From Azospirillum humicireducens (GTDB lineage: Bacteria > Pseudomonadota > Alphaproteobacteria > Azospirillales > Azospirillaceae), in contig NZ_CP015285.1 in the NCBI RefSeq assembly GCF_001639105.2, forward strand, positions 1,728,501 to 1,792,500: 64,000 nt of DNA, read 5' to 3'. The translations under genes and the position numbers were made by a program. The notes under the pieces are model-generated. The model made no database searches and was not told where the DNA came from. It saw only the letters and a program-made list of their open reading frames with translations. Shown here piece after piece: positions 35,284 to 43,919 of the stretch. Positions within the stretch are counted from its first letter, which is position 1; the number at the start of each line of letters is the position of its first letter.

Positions 35284-35856
35284 ATGCTGCTTCTGGTCGG
35301 ACTGGGCAACCCCGGCAACGAGTATGCCCGCAACCGCCACAACATCGGCTTCATGGCGGTGGAAACCATCGCCCAACGCCATCGCTTCACCCCATGGAAG
35401 AAGCGCTTCCAGGGCCAGACCGCCGAGGGCACCGTCGCCGGCGACAAGGTTCTGGCGCTGGAACCCGCCACCTTCATGAACCTGTCCGGCCAGTCGGTGG
35501 TGGCGGCCCTGCAGTTCTACAAGCTGAAGCCCGAGAATGTCGTCGTCATCCATGACGAGCTGGACCTGCCGCCCGGCAAGATCCGGGTGAAGAAGGGCGG
35601 CGGCCACGGCGGCCACAACGGCCTGCGCTCCATCGACGCCCATATCGGCAAGGACTACTGGCGCATCCGGCTGGGCATCGGCCATCCCGGCAACAAGGAT
35701 CTGGTCAGCGGCTATGTCCTGCACGACTTCGCCAAGGCCGACCAGGGCTGGATCGACCCGCTGCTCGACGCCGTCTCCGACAACCTGCCCCTGATGGTGG
35801 AAGGCCAGCCGGAGCTGTTCATGAACAAGGTGACGGTGGCGACGCAGGCGCGATAA
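35284..35856 (+). CDS. pth: Peptidyl-tRNA hydrolase
   Basis: A 190-aa enzyme that frees tRNA from drop-off peptidyl-tRNA. Family residues are all present: [20 protein letters not shown] (Asn10 and catalytic His20 equivalents), FMNLSGQSV, the catalytic Asp in [31 protein letters not shown], and [10 protein letters not shown]. The ATG at 35284 follows AAGGG; a GTG nine bases earlier is less likely. rplY, pth and ychF in this order form a widely conserved cluster. Confidence 0.97.
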   Translation: MLLLVGLGNPGNEYARNRHNIGFMAVETIAQRHRFTPWKKRFQGQTAEGTVAGDKVLALEPATFMNLSGQSVVAALQFYKLKPENVVVIHDELDLPPGKIRVKKGGGHGGHNGLRSIDAHIGKDYWRIRLGIGHPGNKDLVSGYVLHDFAKADQGWIDPLLDAVSDNLPLMVEGQPELFMNKVTVATQAR

Positions 35857-35960
35857 GCCGCGGCCTGCCCGTCCCCTCTCCCACTTCGCGTTTGCGCTTT
35901 GCCCCCCTTCGTAGGATAAAGCGCAACAATTCCAGCATTTCCGACGGCGAGCACCCACCC

Positions 35961-37061
35961 ATGGGCTTCAATTGCGGCATCGTCGGCCTGCCGAACGTCG
36001 GCAAGTCGACCCTTTTCAACGCGCTGACCGCCACCCAGGCGGCGGAGGCGGCGAATTTTCCCTTCTGCACCAAGGAGCCGAACGTCGGCCGCGTCAGCGT
36101 GCCCGACCCGCGGCAGGACAAGCTGGCGGAAATCGCCAAGTCGCAGAAGGTCATCCCGACCCAGTTGGAGTTCGTGGACATCGCCGGCCTGATCCGCGGC
36201 GCGTCGAAGGGTGAAGGGCTGGGCAACCAGTTCCTCGCCAACATCCGCGAGGTGGACGCCATCGTCCATGTGCTGCGCTGCTTCGAGGACGACGACATCA
36301 CCCATGTCGAGGGCAATGTCGATCCGCTGCGCGACGCAGAGGTGGTCGAGACCGAGCTGATGCTCGCCGACATGGAAAGCCTGGAACGTCAGCTGACCAG
36401 CCTTCAGAAGAAGGCCAAGGGCGGCGACAAGGACAGCAAGATCAAGGCCGACCTGATGGAGCGCGCCCTGAAGGTGCTGCAGGACGGCAAGCCGGCCCGC
36501 GTGGTCGAGGTTTCCGAGGAAGAGAAGCCGGTGTTCAAGCAGTTCATGCTGCTGACCTCCAAGCCGGTGCTCTATGTCTGCAACGTCGAGGAGGCGTCGG
36601 CCGCCACCGGCAACAGCTTCTCGGCCAAGGTCGCCGAGAAGGCCAAGGCCGAGAATGCCGAGGTCGTCGTCATCTCCGCCGCCATCGAGTCCGAAGTCGC
36701 CCAGCTCACCGACCCGGCCGAGAAGGCGGAGTTCCTGGAATCGATGGGGCTGGAGGAAACCGGCCTGAACAAGCTGATCCGCGCCGGCTTCAAGCTGCTG
36801 GACCTGATCACCTTCTTCACCGTCGGCCCCAAGGAGACGCGGGCCTGGACCGTGCGCCGCCACGCCAAGGCCCCGGAAGCGGCGGGCGTCATCCATACCG
36901 ATTTCGAACGCGGCTTCATCCGCGCCGAAACCATCGACTATACCAGCTACGTCACGCTTGGTGGCGAGCAGGGGGCGAAGGACGCCGGCAAGATGCGCCA
37001 GGAAGGCAAGGAATATGTCGTCCAGGACGGCGACATCTTCCACTTCCGCTTCAACGTCTGA
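35961..37061 (+). CDS. ychF: Ribosome-binding ATPase YchF/Obg-like
   Basis: A 366-aa OBG-family P-loop protein. Motifs are G1 [15 protein letters not shown], switch [20 protein letters not shown], and the altered G4 NVEE in YVCNVEE. The G4 change is the reason YchF prefers ATP over GTP. The C-terminal TGS domain ([21 protein letters not shown] to [14 protein letters not shown]) is complete. The ATG at 35961 gives the canonical [17 protein letters not shown] strong terminator follows at once. It has roles in stress responses and ribosome binding. Confidence 0.97.
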   Translation: MGFNCGIVGLPNVGKSTLFNALTATQAAEAANFPFCTKEPNVGRVSVPDPRQDKLAEIAKSQKVIPTQLEFVDIAGLIRGASKGEGLGNQFLANIREVDAIVHVLRCFEDDDITHVEGNVDPLRDAEVVETELMLADMESLERQLTSLQKKAKGGDKDSKIKADLMERALKVLQDGKPARVVEVSEEEKPVFKQFMLLTSKPVLYVCNVEEASAATGNSFSAKVAEKAKAENAEVVVISAAIESEVAQLTDPAEKAEFLESMGLEETGLNKLIRAGFKLLDLITFFTVGPKETRAWTVRRHAKAPEAAGVIHTDFERGFIRAETIDYTSYVTLGGEQGAKDAGKMRQEGKEYVVQDGDIFHFRFNV

Positions 37062-37066
37062 CCTGT

Positions 37067-37099
37067 AAAGCCCCCGCAAGAGAAGCGGGGGCTTTTTTT
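37067..37099 (+). terminator. Rho-independent terminator after ychF
   Basis: AAAGCCCCCGC (37067-37077) pairs with GCGGGGGCTTT, followed by a run of T to 37099. It lies six bases after the ychF stop. Confidence 0.92.
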
Positions 37100-37127
37100 G
37101 TGACCGTGAACGCCTGATAGCGCCCGG

Positions 37128-37253
37128 CACCCGGACATCCTGCACGACCTGCGCCGCATCGACGCCCATCTGGTCGCCGCCGCCTACCCGGTGCTCGATC
37201 AATCGGGCGAGTTGCTGCCCAGCCGGCTCAAGCATGGGGCAGCCCATGGGTGA
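37128..37253 (+). pseudogene. C-terminal remnant of a Na/Pi cotransporter-family gene
   Basis: Codons from 37128 to the TGA at 37251-37253 read HPDILHDLRRIDAHLVAAAYPVL, then DQSGELLPSRLKHGAAHG. This matches the end of the PhoU-like cytoplasmic tail of Na/Pi cotransporter-family proteins (D-L-(K/R)-R-I-x-(A/S)-H-x(4)-A-Y-P-V-L). Only about 41 codons remain; the frame is closed by a TGA at 37107 upstream, there is no start codon or ribosome-binding site, and the ychF terminator sits directly before it. The rest of the gene has been deleted. Confidence 0.75.
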
Positions 37254-37440
37254 CAATCCTGCCCAAAGACGGGGTGCGGCGAGGCCCGCGCTTCGCCCTT
37301 TTCTTGTCACCAACCCAGCAACGTTAACTCTTTCGTAACCATATAAAATTCGCCAAGCTCTTTCGCGACATGGTTAACAAATCATTGCCGTGGTTGTTAT
37401 GCCAGGGAGAGCCGGGCAGCGGCCGGCGATGGTTGGCGGA
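37254..37440. other. AT-rich upstream region of the EAL gene
   Basis: Contains two GTTAAC palindromes (37323-37328 and 37373-37378) and two copies of CTCTTTCG (37328-37335 and 37358-37365) spaced 30 bp, around CATATAAAA. This is likely the promoter/operator of the EAL gene, but hexamers cannot be assigned with confidence. Confidence 0.45.
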
Positions 37441-38325
37441 ATGGAGCGGACGGTGGCGAACACGCACGCGACGTCGAACGGGTCCGACACACCGGGGACA
37501 ACCGACGCCGGATTCGTCGAACGGGTCCGCGACGCCATCGACCGGAAGGAGCTGTCGCTGGTCTTCCAACCGCAGGCCGACGTCTTCACCAACCGCCTGA
37601 CCGGGTTCGAGGCGCTGTCGCGCTGGCGCCTGTCGGATGGAACCATGCTGCCCCCCGACGTCTTCGTGCCGATGGCCGAACAGGGGGAGGCGATCCACCT
37701 GCTGGGCGAATGGACGCTGCATGCCGCCTGCGCGGCAGCAGCCGGCTGGCTGCGCGCCGGCATCGTCGATGTTCCGGTATCGGTGAACCTGTCGGCCCGT
37801 CAGCTCGACGATCCCGGACTGGTGCTGAAGCTGCTGGGGATCCTGGCCGAAACCGGCCTGCCCGCCGCCAATCTCAAGCTGGAGCTGACAGAAACCGCGA
37901 TGTTCAGCCAGAGCGCGGACGCGCGGGAGGCTCTGCTCCAGTTGCGCGGCGCCGGGATCCGGATGGTGCTGGACGATTTCGGCACCGGCTGGTCGTCGCT
38001 GGCCACCCTGCGCCGGGTACCGGTGGAGGCGCTGAAGATCGACAAGCAGTTCGTCCAGGCGATGGTTGACGACCGCGACGCCGCCGCCATCGTGCAGGCC
38101 GTGGTGGCGCTTGCCCACGCCCTCGACCTCGGCGTGGTGGCGGAAGGGGTGGAGACGGCCGAACAGCGCCTGTATCTCCAGGCCTACCGCTGCGACACGC
38201 TGCAGGGCTACTGGCTGTCGCGCCCGCTGACCGCCGACGGAGTGGCAGAGTTCCTGGCCGAGCGCAGCGTCATCGTCAGCTTGAAGCCGGGCGGGCCTTC
38301 CGCTGCTCCGCAGACATCAGGATGA
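37441..38325 (+). CDS. EAL-domain c-di-GMP phosphodiesterase
   Basis: A protein of about 294 aa that is almost only an EAL domain. Catalytic motifs are intact: FEALSRWRL (EAL, Mg ligand), VNLSARQL, LELTETAM, LDDFGTGWSSL (DDFGTG), ALKIDKQFV, VVAEGVET and LQGYWLSRPL. All the metal and general-base residues expected of an active phosphodiesterase are present. There is no sensory domain, membrane segment or GGDEF partner in the protein. ATG/GTG codons also occur at 37390, 37399 and 37429; 37441 is my choice but the start is uncertain. Its 3' end overlaps the convergent NUDIX gene by 50 bp. Confidence 0.93.
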   Translation: MERTVANTHATSNGSDTPGTTDAGFVERVRDAIDRKELSLVFQPQADVFTNRLTGFEALSRWRLSDGTMLPPDVFVPMAEQGEAIHLLGEWTLHAACAAAAGWLRAGIVDVPVSVNLSARQLDDPGLVLKLLGILAETGLPAANLKLELTETAMFSQSADAREALLQLRGAGIRMVLDDFGTGWSSLATLRRVPVEALKIDKQFVQAMVDDRDAAAIVQAVVALAHALDLGVVAEGVETAEQRLYLQAYRCDTLQGYWLSRPLTADGVAEFLAERSVIVSLKPGGPSAAPQTSG

Positions 38326-38746
38326 CCCGCCGGGTCTCGTCCCACTCCGTCAGTTCGCCGGCCTCGTCTGCGGTGGCCCAGCAGGCTTCCAGCGCATCGT
38401 CGGCGCAGATCGGATCGCCCTCCGCACTGTCCGCCGCCACCTCCACCAGCGTGTAGTGGTAATGGACGCGGCCCTCGGCATCCGGGGTGATGGCGTCCAC
38501 CACGGTGACGATGCCGGTCGGCACCACCTCAAGCCCGGCTTCCTCCCGCACCTCGCGGATCGCCGTCTCGAACACGGTCTCGCCCACCGACTGCGCCCCG
38601 CCCGGCAGGCTCCATTGCCCCAGCCGCGGCGCCTTGCCCCGCCGGATCAGCAGGACCCTGTCCCCGCGCCAGACGACGACCCCCACCCCCACCCAGGGAC
38701 GGTCGGGATATTCGCGGCTGGAACGGTCGGGCGGAACAGTGGTCAT
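38276..38746 (-). CDS. NUDIX hydrolase
   Basis: A 156-aa nucleoside-diphosphate-X hydrolase. The Nudix box is complete: GGAQSVGETVFETAIREVREEAGLEVV fits GX5EX7REUXEEXGU. Upstream, RPWVGVGVVVWRGDRVLLIRRGKAPRLGQWSLP is the usual lead strand pattern of the ADP-ribose/8-oxo-dGTP type. The ATG at 38746 follows GGGAGT. The gene overlaps the end of the EAL gene on the opposite strand (38276-38325). The substrate cannot be read from sequence. Confidence 0.94.
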   Translation of the reverse strand: MTTVPPDRSSREYPDRPWVGVGVVVWRGDRVLLIRRGKAPRLGQWSLPGGAQSVGETVFETAIREVREEAGLEVVPTGIVTVVDAITPDAEGRVHYHYTLVEVAADSAEGDPICADDALEACWATADEAGELTEWDETRRVILMSAEQRKARPASS

Positions 38747-38859
38747 GATCGACTCCCCATCGATGGCTTGACCCGACGGTAACGCGATCCGACACTGGCA
38801 CACCAGACGCGAAGATGCATCGCCGCGTTCTGTCGGCCCCCGGACCTCAAGGCCTCGCC

Positions 38860-39801
38860 ATGAAGCTCAACGAAATCCGCACCTTCATCGCCGTGGCCGA
38901 TGCGCAGTCGGTGCAGGAGGCCGGCAACCGGCTGGGGCTGACGCAGTCGGCGGTCTCGCGGCTGATCCAGCGGCTGGAGGCGGAACTGGGCGTCGTGCTG
39001 TTCGACCGGCAGACCAAGCCGCTGGCGCTGACCCGCGACGGGGAGCTGGCGCTTGCCCATGCGCGGCGCATCCTGGCAGCGGCCAGCGACTTCGCCGACG
39101 CTTTCGCCGGGTCCGCCGAACCGCGCGGGCTGCTGCGGCTGGGCGTGGCGCATGTGCTGACCGCGCTTGCCGCCGGACGGCCGCTGGACGATCTGCGCGC
39201 CGGCTTTCCGGGCCTGACGCTGCGGCTGCATTCCGACTGGAGCAACCCGCTGATCGAACAGGTCCGCGCCGGCACGCTCGATGGCGGGCTGATCCTGATG
39301 TGCGAGGAGCAGACGCCGCCCGACGACCTGCCCGCCCGCCGGATCGGGACCGAGGATGTCAGCATCGTCGCCTCCCCCGACCGGTCGGCCGGCGCCGATC
39401 TGGCCTCGATGAACGAGCATGGTTGGGTGCTGCAGCCCAACGGCTGCCGGTATCGCGAGGCGCTCCACCAGGCGCTGGCCCCGCTCGGGCTGCAGCCGAA
39501 CGTGACGGTGGAGGCCTACGACCAGAGCCTGCTGGTGTCGCTGGTCGCGCGCGGAGTCGGGTTCGGGCTGGCACCGATGGGTCTGATCGCGCCGATCCCC
39601 GGTGCCGCCCTGGTGCGGCCGGTCGATCTGCCCGGCTTCCGGATGTCGGTGACCATCTGGCTGATCCAATCGCGGACGACCGGACGCATCGCCCCGGTGT
39701 TCGACCGGCTGGAGGAGGCGCTGCGACGCGAGTTGGCCGCCGGCCAGACGGTGAACCAGGCGATGGAACGGATCGCCTTCCTGCATTCCGCTGCGGAATG
39801 A
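38860..39801 (+). CDS. LysR-family transcriptional regulator
   Basis: A 313-aa LysR regulator. The N-terminal HTH is MKLNEIRTFIAVADAQSVQEAGNRLGLTQSAVSRLIQRLEAELGVVLFDRQTKPLALTRDG. The effector domain (about 90-300) starts GLLRLGVAHVLTALA and has the usual two-lobed pattern. ATG 38860 has AGG upstream. The next gene in the same direction is an MFS transporter, which is a plausible target. The effector is unknown. Confidence 0.94.
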   Translation: MKLNEIRTFIAVADAQSVQEAGNRLGLTQSAVSRLIQRLEAELGVVLFDRQTKPLALTRDGELALAHARRILAAASDFADAFAGSAEPRGLLRLGVAHVLTALAAGRPLDDLRAGFPGLTLRLHSDWSNPLIEQVRAGTLDGGLILMCEEQTPPDDLPARRIGTEDVSIVASPDRSAGADLASMNEHGWVLQPNGCRYREALHQALAPLGLQPNVTVEAYDQSLLVSLVARGVGFGLAPMGLIAPIPGAALVRPVDLPGFRMSVTIWLIQSRTTGRIAPVFDRLEEALRRELAAGQTVNQAMERIAFLHSAAE

Positions 39802-39939
39802 CCCGGTTACCGATTATGAATTTGCCGAACTGTTGATGCCTGCCTATCGTCGGAGGCGACACAACGCCACGATGCGCATTGCCCTTCCGCGCTGCTGTGC
39901 CGGATAGGCACGCATCGGCACCCGACCCCGGAGGACGCC

Positions 39940-41190
39940 TTGACCACCGCCCCGCCCGCACCGGCGCCCTCCTGGAGGACGCCAGCCCTCGTCATCGTCT
40001 GCGGCTGCCTGATCTCGATGCTGGCCTTCGGGCCGCGGTCGAGCATGGGCCTGTTCATCGGCCCGCTTTCGGAAACCCGCGGCTGGGGCCGCGATGTCTT
40101 CGCGCTGGCGATGGCGATCCAGAACATCCTGTGGGGGGCCGGCGGCCCCTTCGCCGGGGCGCTGACCGACCGCTTCGGCCCGGCCCCGGTGCTGGCCGGC
40201 GGCGGCCTGCTCTATGCCGCCGGGCTGGCGCTGATGCCCTATGCGACGACCAGCGTCGAGCTGTACCTGACGGCCGGCGTGCTGATCGGGCTTGGGCTGT
40301 CCGGCGCCTCCTTCGGCATCATCATCGCCGGCTTCACCCGGCTGCTTCCGCCGGAACAGCGCAGCTGGTCGGTCGGCATCGCCACGGCGGCCGGGTCGAT
40401 GGGCCAGTTCCTGTTCGCGCCGATGGGTCAGGCCTTCATCGCCGGGTTCGGCTGGCAGACCGCCCTGCTCCTGCTGGCCGCGTCGATGATCGCGGTGCCG
40501 CTGCTGGCCGGCGTCTTCCCCGGACCGAAGGGCATGACGGCGAGCGGCACCCCGGCGGTGACAGGCGCCAACATCGGCTACATCGCTGCGGTGCGGCAGG
40601 CCTTCCAGCACCGCAGCTATGTGCTGCTGGTCGCCGGCTTCTTCGTCTGCGGCTTCCAGCTGGCCTTCATCACAACCCATCTGCCGCCCTACCTGACCGA
40701 GGCCGGCATCAGCGCGTCGCTCGCCGCCTGGGCGCTGGCGCTGATCGGACTGTTCAACGTCATCGGCTCCTATGCGTCCGGCGTGCTGGCCGGCAAGGTC
40801 AGCAAGCGCTACCTGCTGTGCGCCAACTATTTCTCGCGCGGCGTCGCCACGGCGATCTTCATCCTGCTGCCGATCTCGTCGGTGACGGTGATCGTCTACG
40901 CCGCGGTGATGGGCCTGCTGTGGCTGTCCACCGTGCCGCCGACCTCCGGCCTCGTTGCGTTGATGTTCGGCACCCGCTACATGGGCACGCTCTACGGCTT
41001 CGCCTTCTTCAGCCATCAGGTCGGCGGCTTCCTGGGCGTCTGGCTGGGCGGCGTTCTCTATGAGCGTACGGGCTCCTACGACGTCGTCTGGTGGCTGGGT
41101 GTGGCGCTGGCCATGTTCGCGACCATCGTCCACTGGCCGATCTCCGAGAAGCCCGCCCCGTCGCTGGCGGCGGCCGAGGCGAAGGCGTAA
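39940..41190 (+). CDS. MFS transporter (OFA/monocarboxylate-like)
   Basis: A 416-aa transporter with 12 predicted helices. It has the N-terminal MFS loop NILWGAGGPFAGALTDRFGPAPVL and the long helix pair GFTRLLPPEQRSWSVGIATAAGSMGQFLFAPMGQ, then FFVCGFQLAFITTHLPPYL and FFSHQVGGFLGVWLGG in the second half. These segments fit MFS carriers of the oxalate/formate or aromatic/monocarboxylate type. The start is TTG at 39940, supported by GGAGG five bases upstream. The preceding LysR gene probably controls it. It is a second carboxylate-type MFS in this window, unlike the OxlT-type in detail. Confidence 0.9.
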   Translation: MTTAPPAPAPSWRTPALVIVCGCLISMLAFGPRSSMGLFIGPLSETRGWGRDVFALAMAIQNILWGAGGPFAGALTDRFGPAPVLAGGGLLYAAGLALMPYATTSVELYLTAGVLIGLGLSGASFGIIIAGFTRLLPPEQRSWSVGIATAAGSMGQFLFAPMGQAFIAGFGWQTALLLLAASMIAVPLLAGVFPGPKGMTASGTPAVTGANIGYIAAVRQAFQHRSYVLLVAGFFVCGFQLAFITTHLPPYLTEAGISASLAAWALALIGLFNVIGSYASGVLAGKVSKRYLLCANYFSRGVATAIFILLPISSVTVIVYAAVMGLLWLSTVPPTSGLVALMFGTRYMGTLYGFAFFSHQVGGFLGVWLGGVLYERTGSYDVVWWLGVALAMFATIVHWPISEKPAPSLAAAEAKA

Positions 41191-41200
41191 AGTAAACCCC

Positions 41201-41608
41201 ATGAGCGACGGTCCCGCCCCCTCCTCTTCCGGTCTCCCCATCGGCCACGGCCTTGCCGCGGCACTGTTCGGTGGCATTCTGCTGGTGTGGGCGGGGCTGA
41301 TGGGACTGTCGCTGCAGCGCGCCGCCCTGCCGGATGCGACCGACGGCATGATGCTGGCGGTCTTCTCCCCCGGCACCAGCGACGCCGAGGCAATGACGGC
41401 GATGGTGCGGGCGGGGGGAGAGCCGGTGCGCTCCACCTGGCTCGGATTCGCCTGGGTCGCCCGCGGGACGGGGCCTGGATTCGTCGGCCGGCTGAAGGCG
41501 GAGGGCGCTATCGCGGCGTTCGGCGAGCTTCCGGTCGGCCCAACGCTGGGCGGCTGTACCGCGACCCCGGTCGATACTGCGAAGATCGCCGCGACCCGCC
41601 TGCAATAG
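41201..41608 (+). CDS. Small membrane-anchored conserved protein, 135 aa
   Basis: Starts 10 bp after the MFS gene. A single hydrophobic segment (about residues 16-37, HGLAAALFGGILLVWAGLMGL) is followed by a compact domain, MMLAVFSPGTSDAEAMTAMVRAGGEPVRSTWLGFAWVARG, ending GGCTATPVDTAKIAATRLQ. It may be translated with the MFS gene. I see no motif of known function. Confidence 0.65.
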   Translation: MSDGPAPSSSGLPIGHGLAAALFGGILLVWAGLMGLSLQRAALPDATDGMMLAVFSPGTSDAEAMTAMVRAGGEPVRSTWLGFAWVARGTGPGFVGRLKAEGAIAAFGELPVGPTLGGCTATPVDTAKIAATRLQ

Positions 41609-41742
41609 GCCCCGCTTTCCACCCTGTGGAGCAGCTTGGGCCGTACCAACGGTGGACGCGCGTCCCTTGCGGTGTCATAGTGCGGCCCGCATTCGACCAG
41701 CCCCGTGTCCGCGGGGCCAGACTCCGGAATTCGTGAGCGACG

Positions 41743-42135
41743 ATGAGCGAGCCGATCTCCCTGTTCACCAAACTGGCGAACATCCACATCCGTTACGTCA
41801 CGTGGCGTCGGGGCGCCAAGGTCGGCAGCGACCGCTTCGGCAACGTCTATTACCGCAGCAAGGACACCCAGCCCGGCACGCGTGAGCGCCGCTGGGTCCT
41901 GTATGCCGGTGAGCCCGACGCCTCCAAGATCCCGCCGGAATGGCACGGCTGGCTGCACCACACCACCAAGGAACCGCTGCCCGAGGGGTCGAGCGCCTTC
42001 CACAAGCCCTGGCAGAAGGAACATCTGCCCAACATGTCGGGCTCGGTCCAGGCCTATCGCCCGCCCGGCCACGTTCTGGCCGGCGGCAAGCGCGTGCCTG
42101 CCACCGGGGATTACGAGCCCTGGACGCCGAGCTGA
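41743..42135 (+). CDS. NADH:ubiquinone oxidoreductase accessory subunit NDUFA12 family
   Basis: A 130-aa homologue of mitochondrial complex I subunit B17.2/NDUFA12, found outside mitochondria only in alphaproteobacteria. Characteristic sequence includes LFTKLANIHIRYVTWRRGAKVGSDRFGNVYYRSKD, RERRWVLYAGEPDASKIPPEWHGWLHHTTKEPLP and PGHVLAGGKRVPATGDYEPWTPS. It contributes to complex I assembly and stability. It is followed by a terminator and then mlaD and a DUF2155 gene, a group often kept together in this class. Confidence 0.95.
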   Translation: MSEPISLFTKLANIHIRYVTWRRGAKVGSDRFGNVYYRSKDTQPGTRERRWVLYAGEPDASKIPPEWHGWLHHTTKEPLPEGSSAFHKPWQKEHLPNMSGSVQAYRPPGHVLAGGKRVPATGDYEPWTPS

Positions 42136-42169
42136 TCCCTGCCAAGGACTGACCCTCACGTCAGAGCGG

Positions 42170-42202
42170 AAAGCCCGGCCCCTTTCGGGCCGGGTTTCGT
42201 TT
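42170..42202 (+). terminator. Rho-independent terminator after the NDUFA12 gene
   Basis: AAGCCCGGCCC (42171-42181) pairs with GGGCCGGGTTT (42187-42197), followed by CGTTTC. It lies about 35 bases after the stop codon. Confidence 0.75.
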
Positions 42203-42227
42203 CTGGAATTCGCAGCAGGAAAGCTCT

Positions 42228-42749
42228 ATGCGCCGGAATGTGATCGAAACCGTGCTGGGCGGCGTCGTGCTCGCCGTGGCCGCCGTGTTCCTTGCCTTCG
42301 CCTACAAAAGCGCCGATCTGCGCAAGGTGCAGGGCTATGACATCACCGCCAACTTCACCAGCATCACAGGCCTGCAGGGCGGTGCCGACGTCCGCATCAG
42401 CGGCGTGAAGGTCGGCACCGTCACCGGACTGTCGCTCGACCCCACCAGCTATCAGGCTGTGGTTCATCTGTCTGTCGACAATTCGGTGAAGCTGCCGAAG
42501 GACACCGCGGCGGTCATCGCGTCTGAAAGCCTGCTGGGCGGCAAGTTCCTGTCGCTGGAGCCGGGCGGCGATTCCGACATGATCAAGCCCAACGGCAAGA
42601 TCGAGTTCACGCAGAGCACGCCGGGCCTGGAACAGCTGCTGGGTCAGGTCATCTTCTCGCTGCAGAGCATGAGCAAGCCGGGCGACTCGTCGAACGGCCA
42701 GGCTTCCCAGGCGCCGGGCCAGGCACCCGCCCAACCGCCGAAGCTCTGA
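42228..42749 (+). CDS. mlaD: MlaD, lipid-asymmetry ABC transporter substrate-binding subunit
   Basis: A 173-aa MCE-domain protein. The N-terminal anchor (about 1-25, IETVLGGVVLAVAAVFLAFAY) keeps it in the inner membrane. The MCE domain is YDITANFTSITGLQGGADVRISGVKVGTVTGLSLDPTSYQAVVHLSVDNSVKLPKDTAAVIASESLLGGKFLSLEPGG, with the typical G-(A/V)-x-V-(R/K)-(I/V)-x-G-V-x-V-G signature. A Gln/Pro/Ala tail ends it. With MlaFEB it moves phospholipids between membranes. The other mla genes are not nearby. Confidence 0.95.
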   Translation: MRRNVIETVLGGVVLAVAAVFLAFAYKSADLRKVQGYDITANFTSITGLQGGADVRISGVKVGTVTGLSLDPTSYQAVVHLSVDNSVKLPKDTAAVIASESLLGGKFLSLEPGGDSDMIKPNGKIEFTQSTPGLEQLLGQVIFSLQSMSKPGDSSNGQASQAPGQAPAQPPKL

Positions 42750-42861
42750 CAAGAAGCAGTGGCGTGGCCGGAACCAGCGGCCGCGCTCGAGCGTTCCTCC
42801 CGGTATCCGGATGGCGGCCGCCAAGCGGGCGCCCCCGGATCACCAAGCAGGAGGAACTGAG

Positions 42862-43131
42862 ATGCGTCTCCCCCACATGGCCGTGTTCGGTCTGGCCCTG
42901 GCGACCGCCGCCTGTGGCGCCGACATGGAAGAGAAATCCGCCAGCGGCGGGCTCGGCGGCGCTGCCGCGGGAGCCGTTGTCGGCGGGCCGGTGGGCGCGG
43001 TCGTCGGTGCCGCGGCTGGGGCCGGGGCCGGGGCGGCGACCCAGAAGATCCAAGACCGTAACGATGCGCAGAGCGGCAGCGGCTCCACCCACAGCGCCCC
43101 TGCGTCGCGCAGCAGCGTTACCACGCGCTGA
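42862..43131 (+). CDS. Glycine-zipper envelope protein, 89 aa
   Basis: ATG preceded by GGAGGA. A signal peptide (MRLPHMAVFGLALATAACG) ends in a Cys that may be lipidated, though the lipobox is weak. It is followed by a Gly/Ala zipper (GGLGGAAAGAVVGGPVGAVVGAAAGAGAGAA) that can insert in or pack at a membrane, and a Ser/Asn/Gln-rich tail. Small glycine-zipper lipoproteins of this kind are common in the outer membrane. Function is unknown. Confidence 0.75.
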   Translation: MRLPHMAVFGLALATAACGADMEEKSASGGLGGAAAGAVVGGPVGAVVGAAAGAGAGAATQKIQDRNDAQSGSGSTHSAPASRSSVTTR

Positions 43132-43284
43132 ACCATCACCCACGCACAACCCATCCCGGCGTCCCCACCACTGGACGCTGCCCCTGCTTCCGGGCTAGAA
43201 CGCGGTGCGCCCCCGGCAGAACCAACACCGATAGGCAGGTCCCGGCCGCGAGGGCGCCGTCCGCAACAACGGAAGCGATCCGAC

Positions 43285-43689
43285 GTGACGCGACTCTCGA
43301 GATGTTTGCGGCCAGCCGCCCGGCTGATGGGTGCCGCTGCGGTCCTGGTCCCGCTGGCGGTTCAGGCCGCCCCGATCCCGAACCAGATGCTGGAGCGGCC
43401 GGCGGCAAAACTGCAATGGCTGGACAAGGTGACCGCGCGAACTTCCACCTTCACCATGAAGGTGGGGGAGACGAAGGCGATGAGCAGCCTTCGCATCACG
43501 CTGCGCGCCTGCCGCGAGAACCCGCCGATCGAAACGCCGGAGTCCGCCGCCTTCCTGGAGGTAACGGAGATCAAGCCCGGCGAGCAGGCGGAACAGGTCT
43601 TCAGTGGCTGGATGTTCGCCTCCAGCCCCGCCCTGTCGGCGATGGAAAACCCGATCTACGACGTGTGGGTTCTGGGCTGCGAGCAGTGA
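43285..43689 (+). CDS. DUF2155 periplasmic protein
   Basis: A 134-aa exported protein starting at GTG with GGAAG upstream. Signal peptide about 1-29 (RLMGAAAVLVPLAVQAAP). The DUF2155 domain is LQWLDKVTARTSTFTMKVGETKAMSSLRITLRACRENPPIETPESAAFLEVTEIKPGEQAEQVFSGWMFASSPALSAMENPIYDVWVLGCEQ. It contains two Cys likely to form a disulfide and the conserved FSGWMFASSP(A/S)L motif. The domain is conserved in alphaproteobacteria near NDUFA12 but has no assigned function. Confidence 0.9.
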   Translation: MTRLSRCLRPAARLMGAAAVLVPLAVQAAPIPNQMLERPAAKLQWLDKVTARTSTFTMKVGETKAMSSLRITLRACRENPPIETPESAAFLEVTEIKPGEQAEQVFSGWMFASSPALSAMENPIYDVWVLGCEQ

Positions 43690-43715
43690 GGTGTGGGGGG
43701 AGGGTCGGGCTTATT

Positions 43716-43900
43716 GCCCCCTCCCCATCCCTCCCCCGCTTTGCGGTGGAGGGGGCAGGAACTTTGCGAGAGTGTGACGCTGTCACCATGCGGCGGCAGT
43801 TCCCTCTCCCTCGAAGCTCTCGCACAAAGCTAGCTTTGTGCTGACGCGACAGGCGGACCATAGGTCCGCTGAGAGCGGGGGAGGGTTAGGGAGGGGGCAT
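43716..43900. repeat. Intergenic C-rich/G-rich repeat, copy 1, with inserted palindromes
   Basis: Left arm starts GCCCCCTCCCCATCCCTCCC (43716) and the right arm ends GAGGGGGCAT (43900), enclosing a GGGTTAGGG core. A second copy lies at 54714-54844. This copy also holds a GCTCTC (43816-43821)...GAGAGC (43871-43876) segment. Inside it are the perfect 20-bp palindrome GCACAAAGCTAGCTTTGTGC (43822-43841) and GCGGACC/GGTCCGC (43853-43869). It separates two convergent genes. Confidence 0.85.
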
Positions 43901-43919
43901 CCGCCGCGGAACCTCCCCT

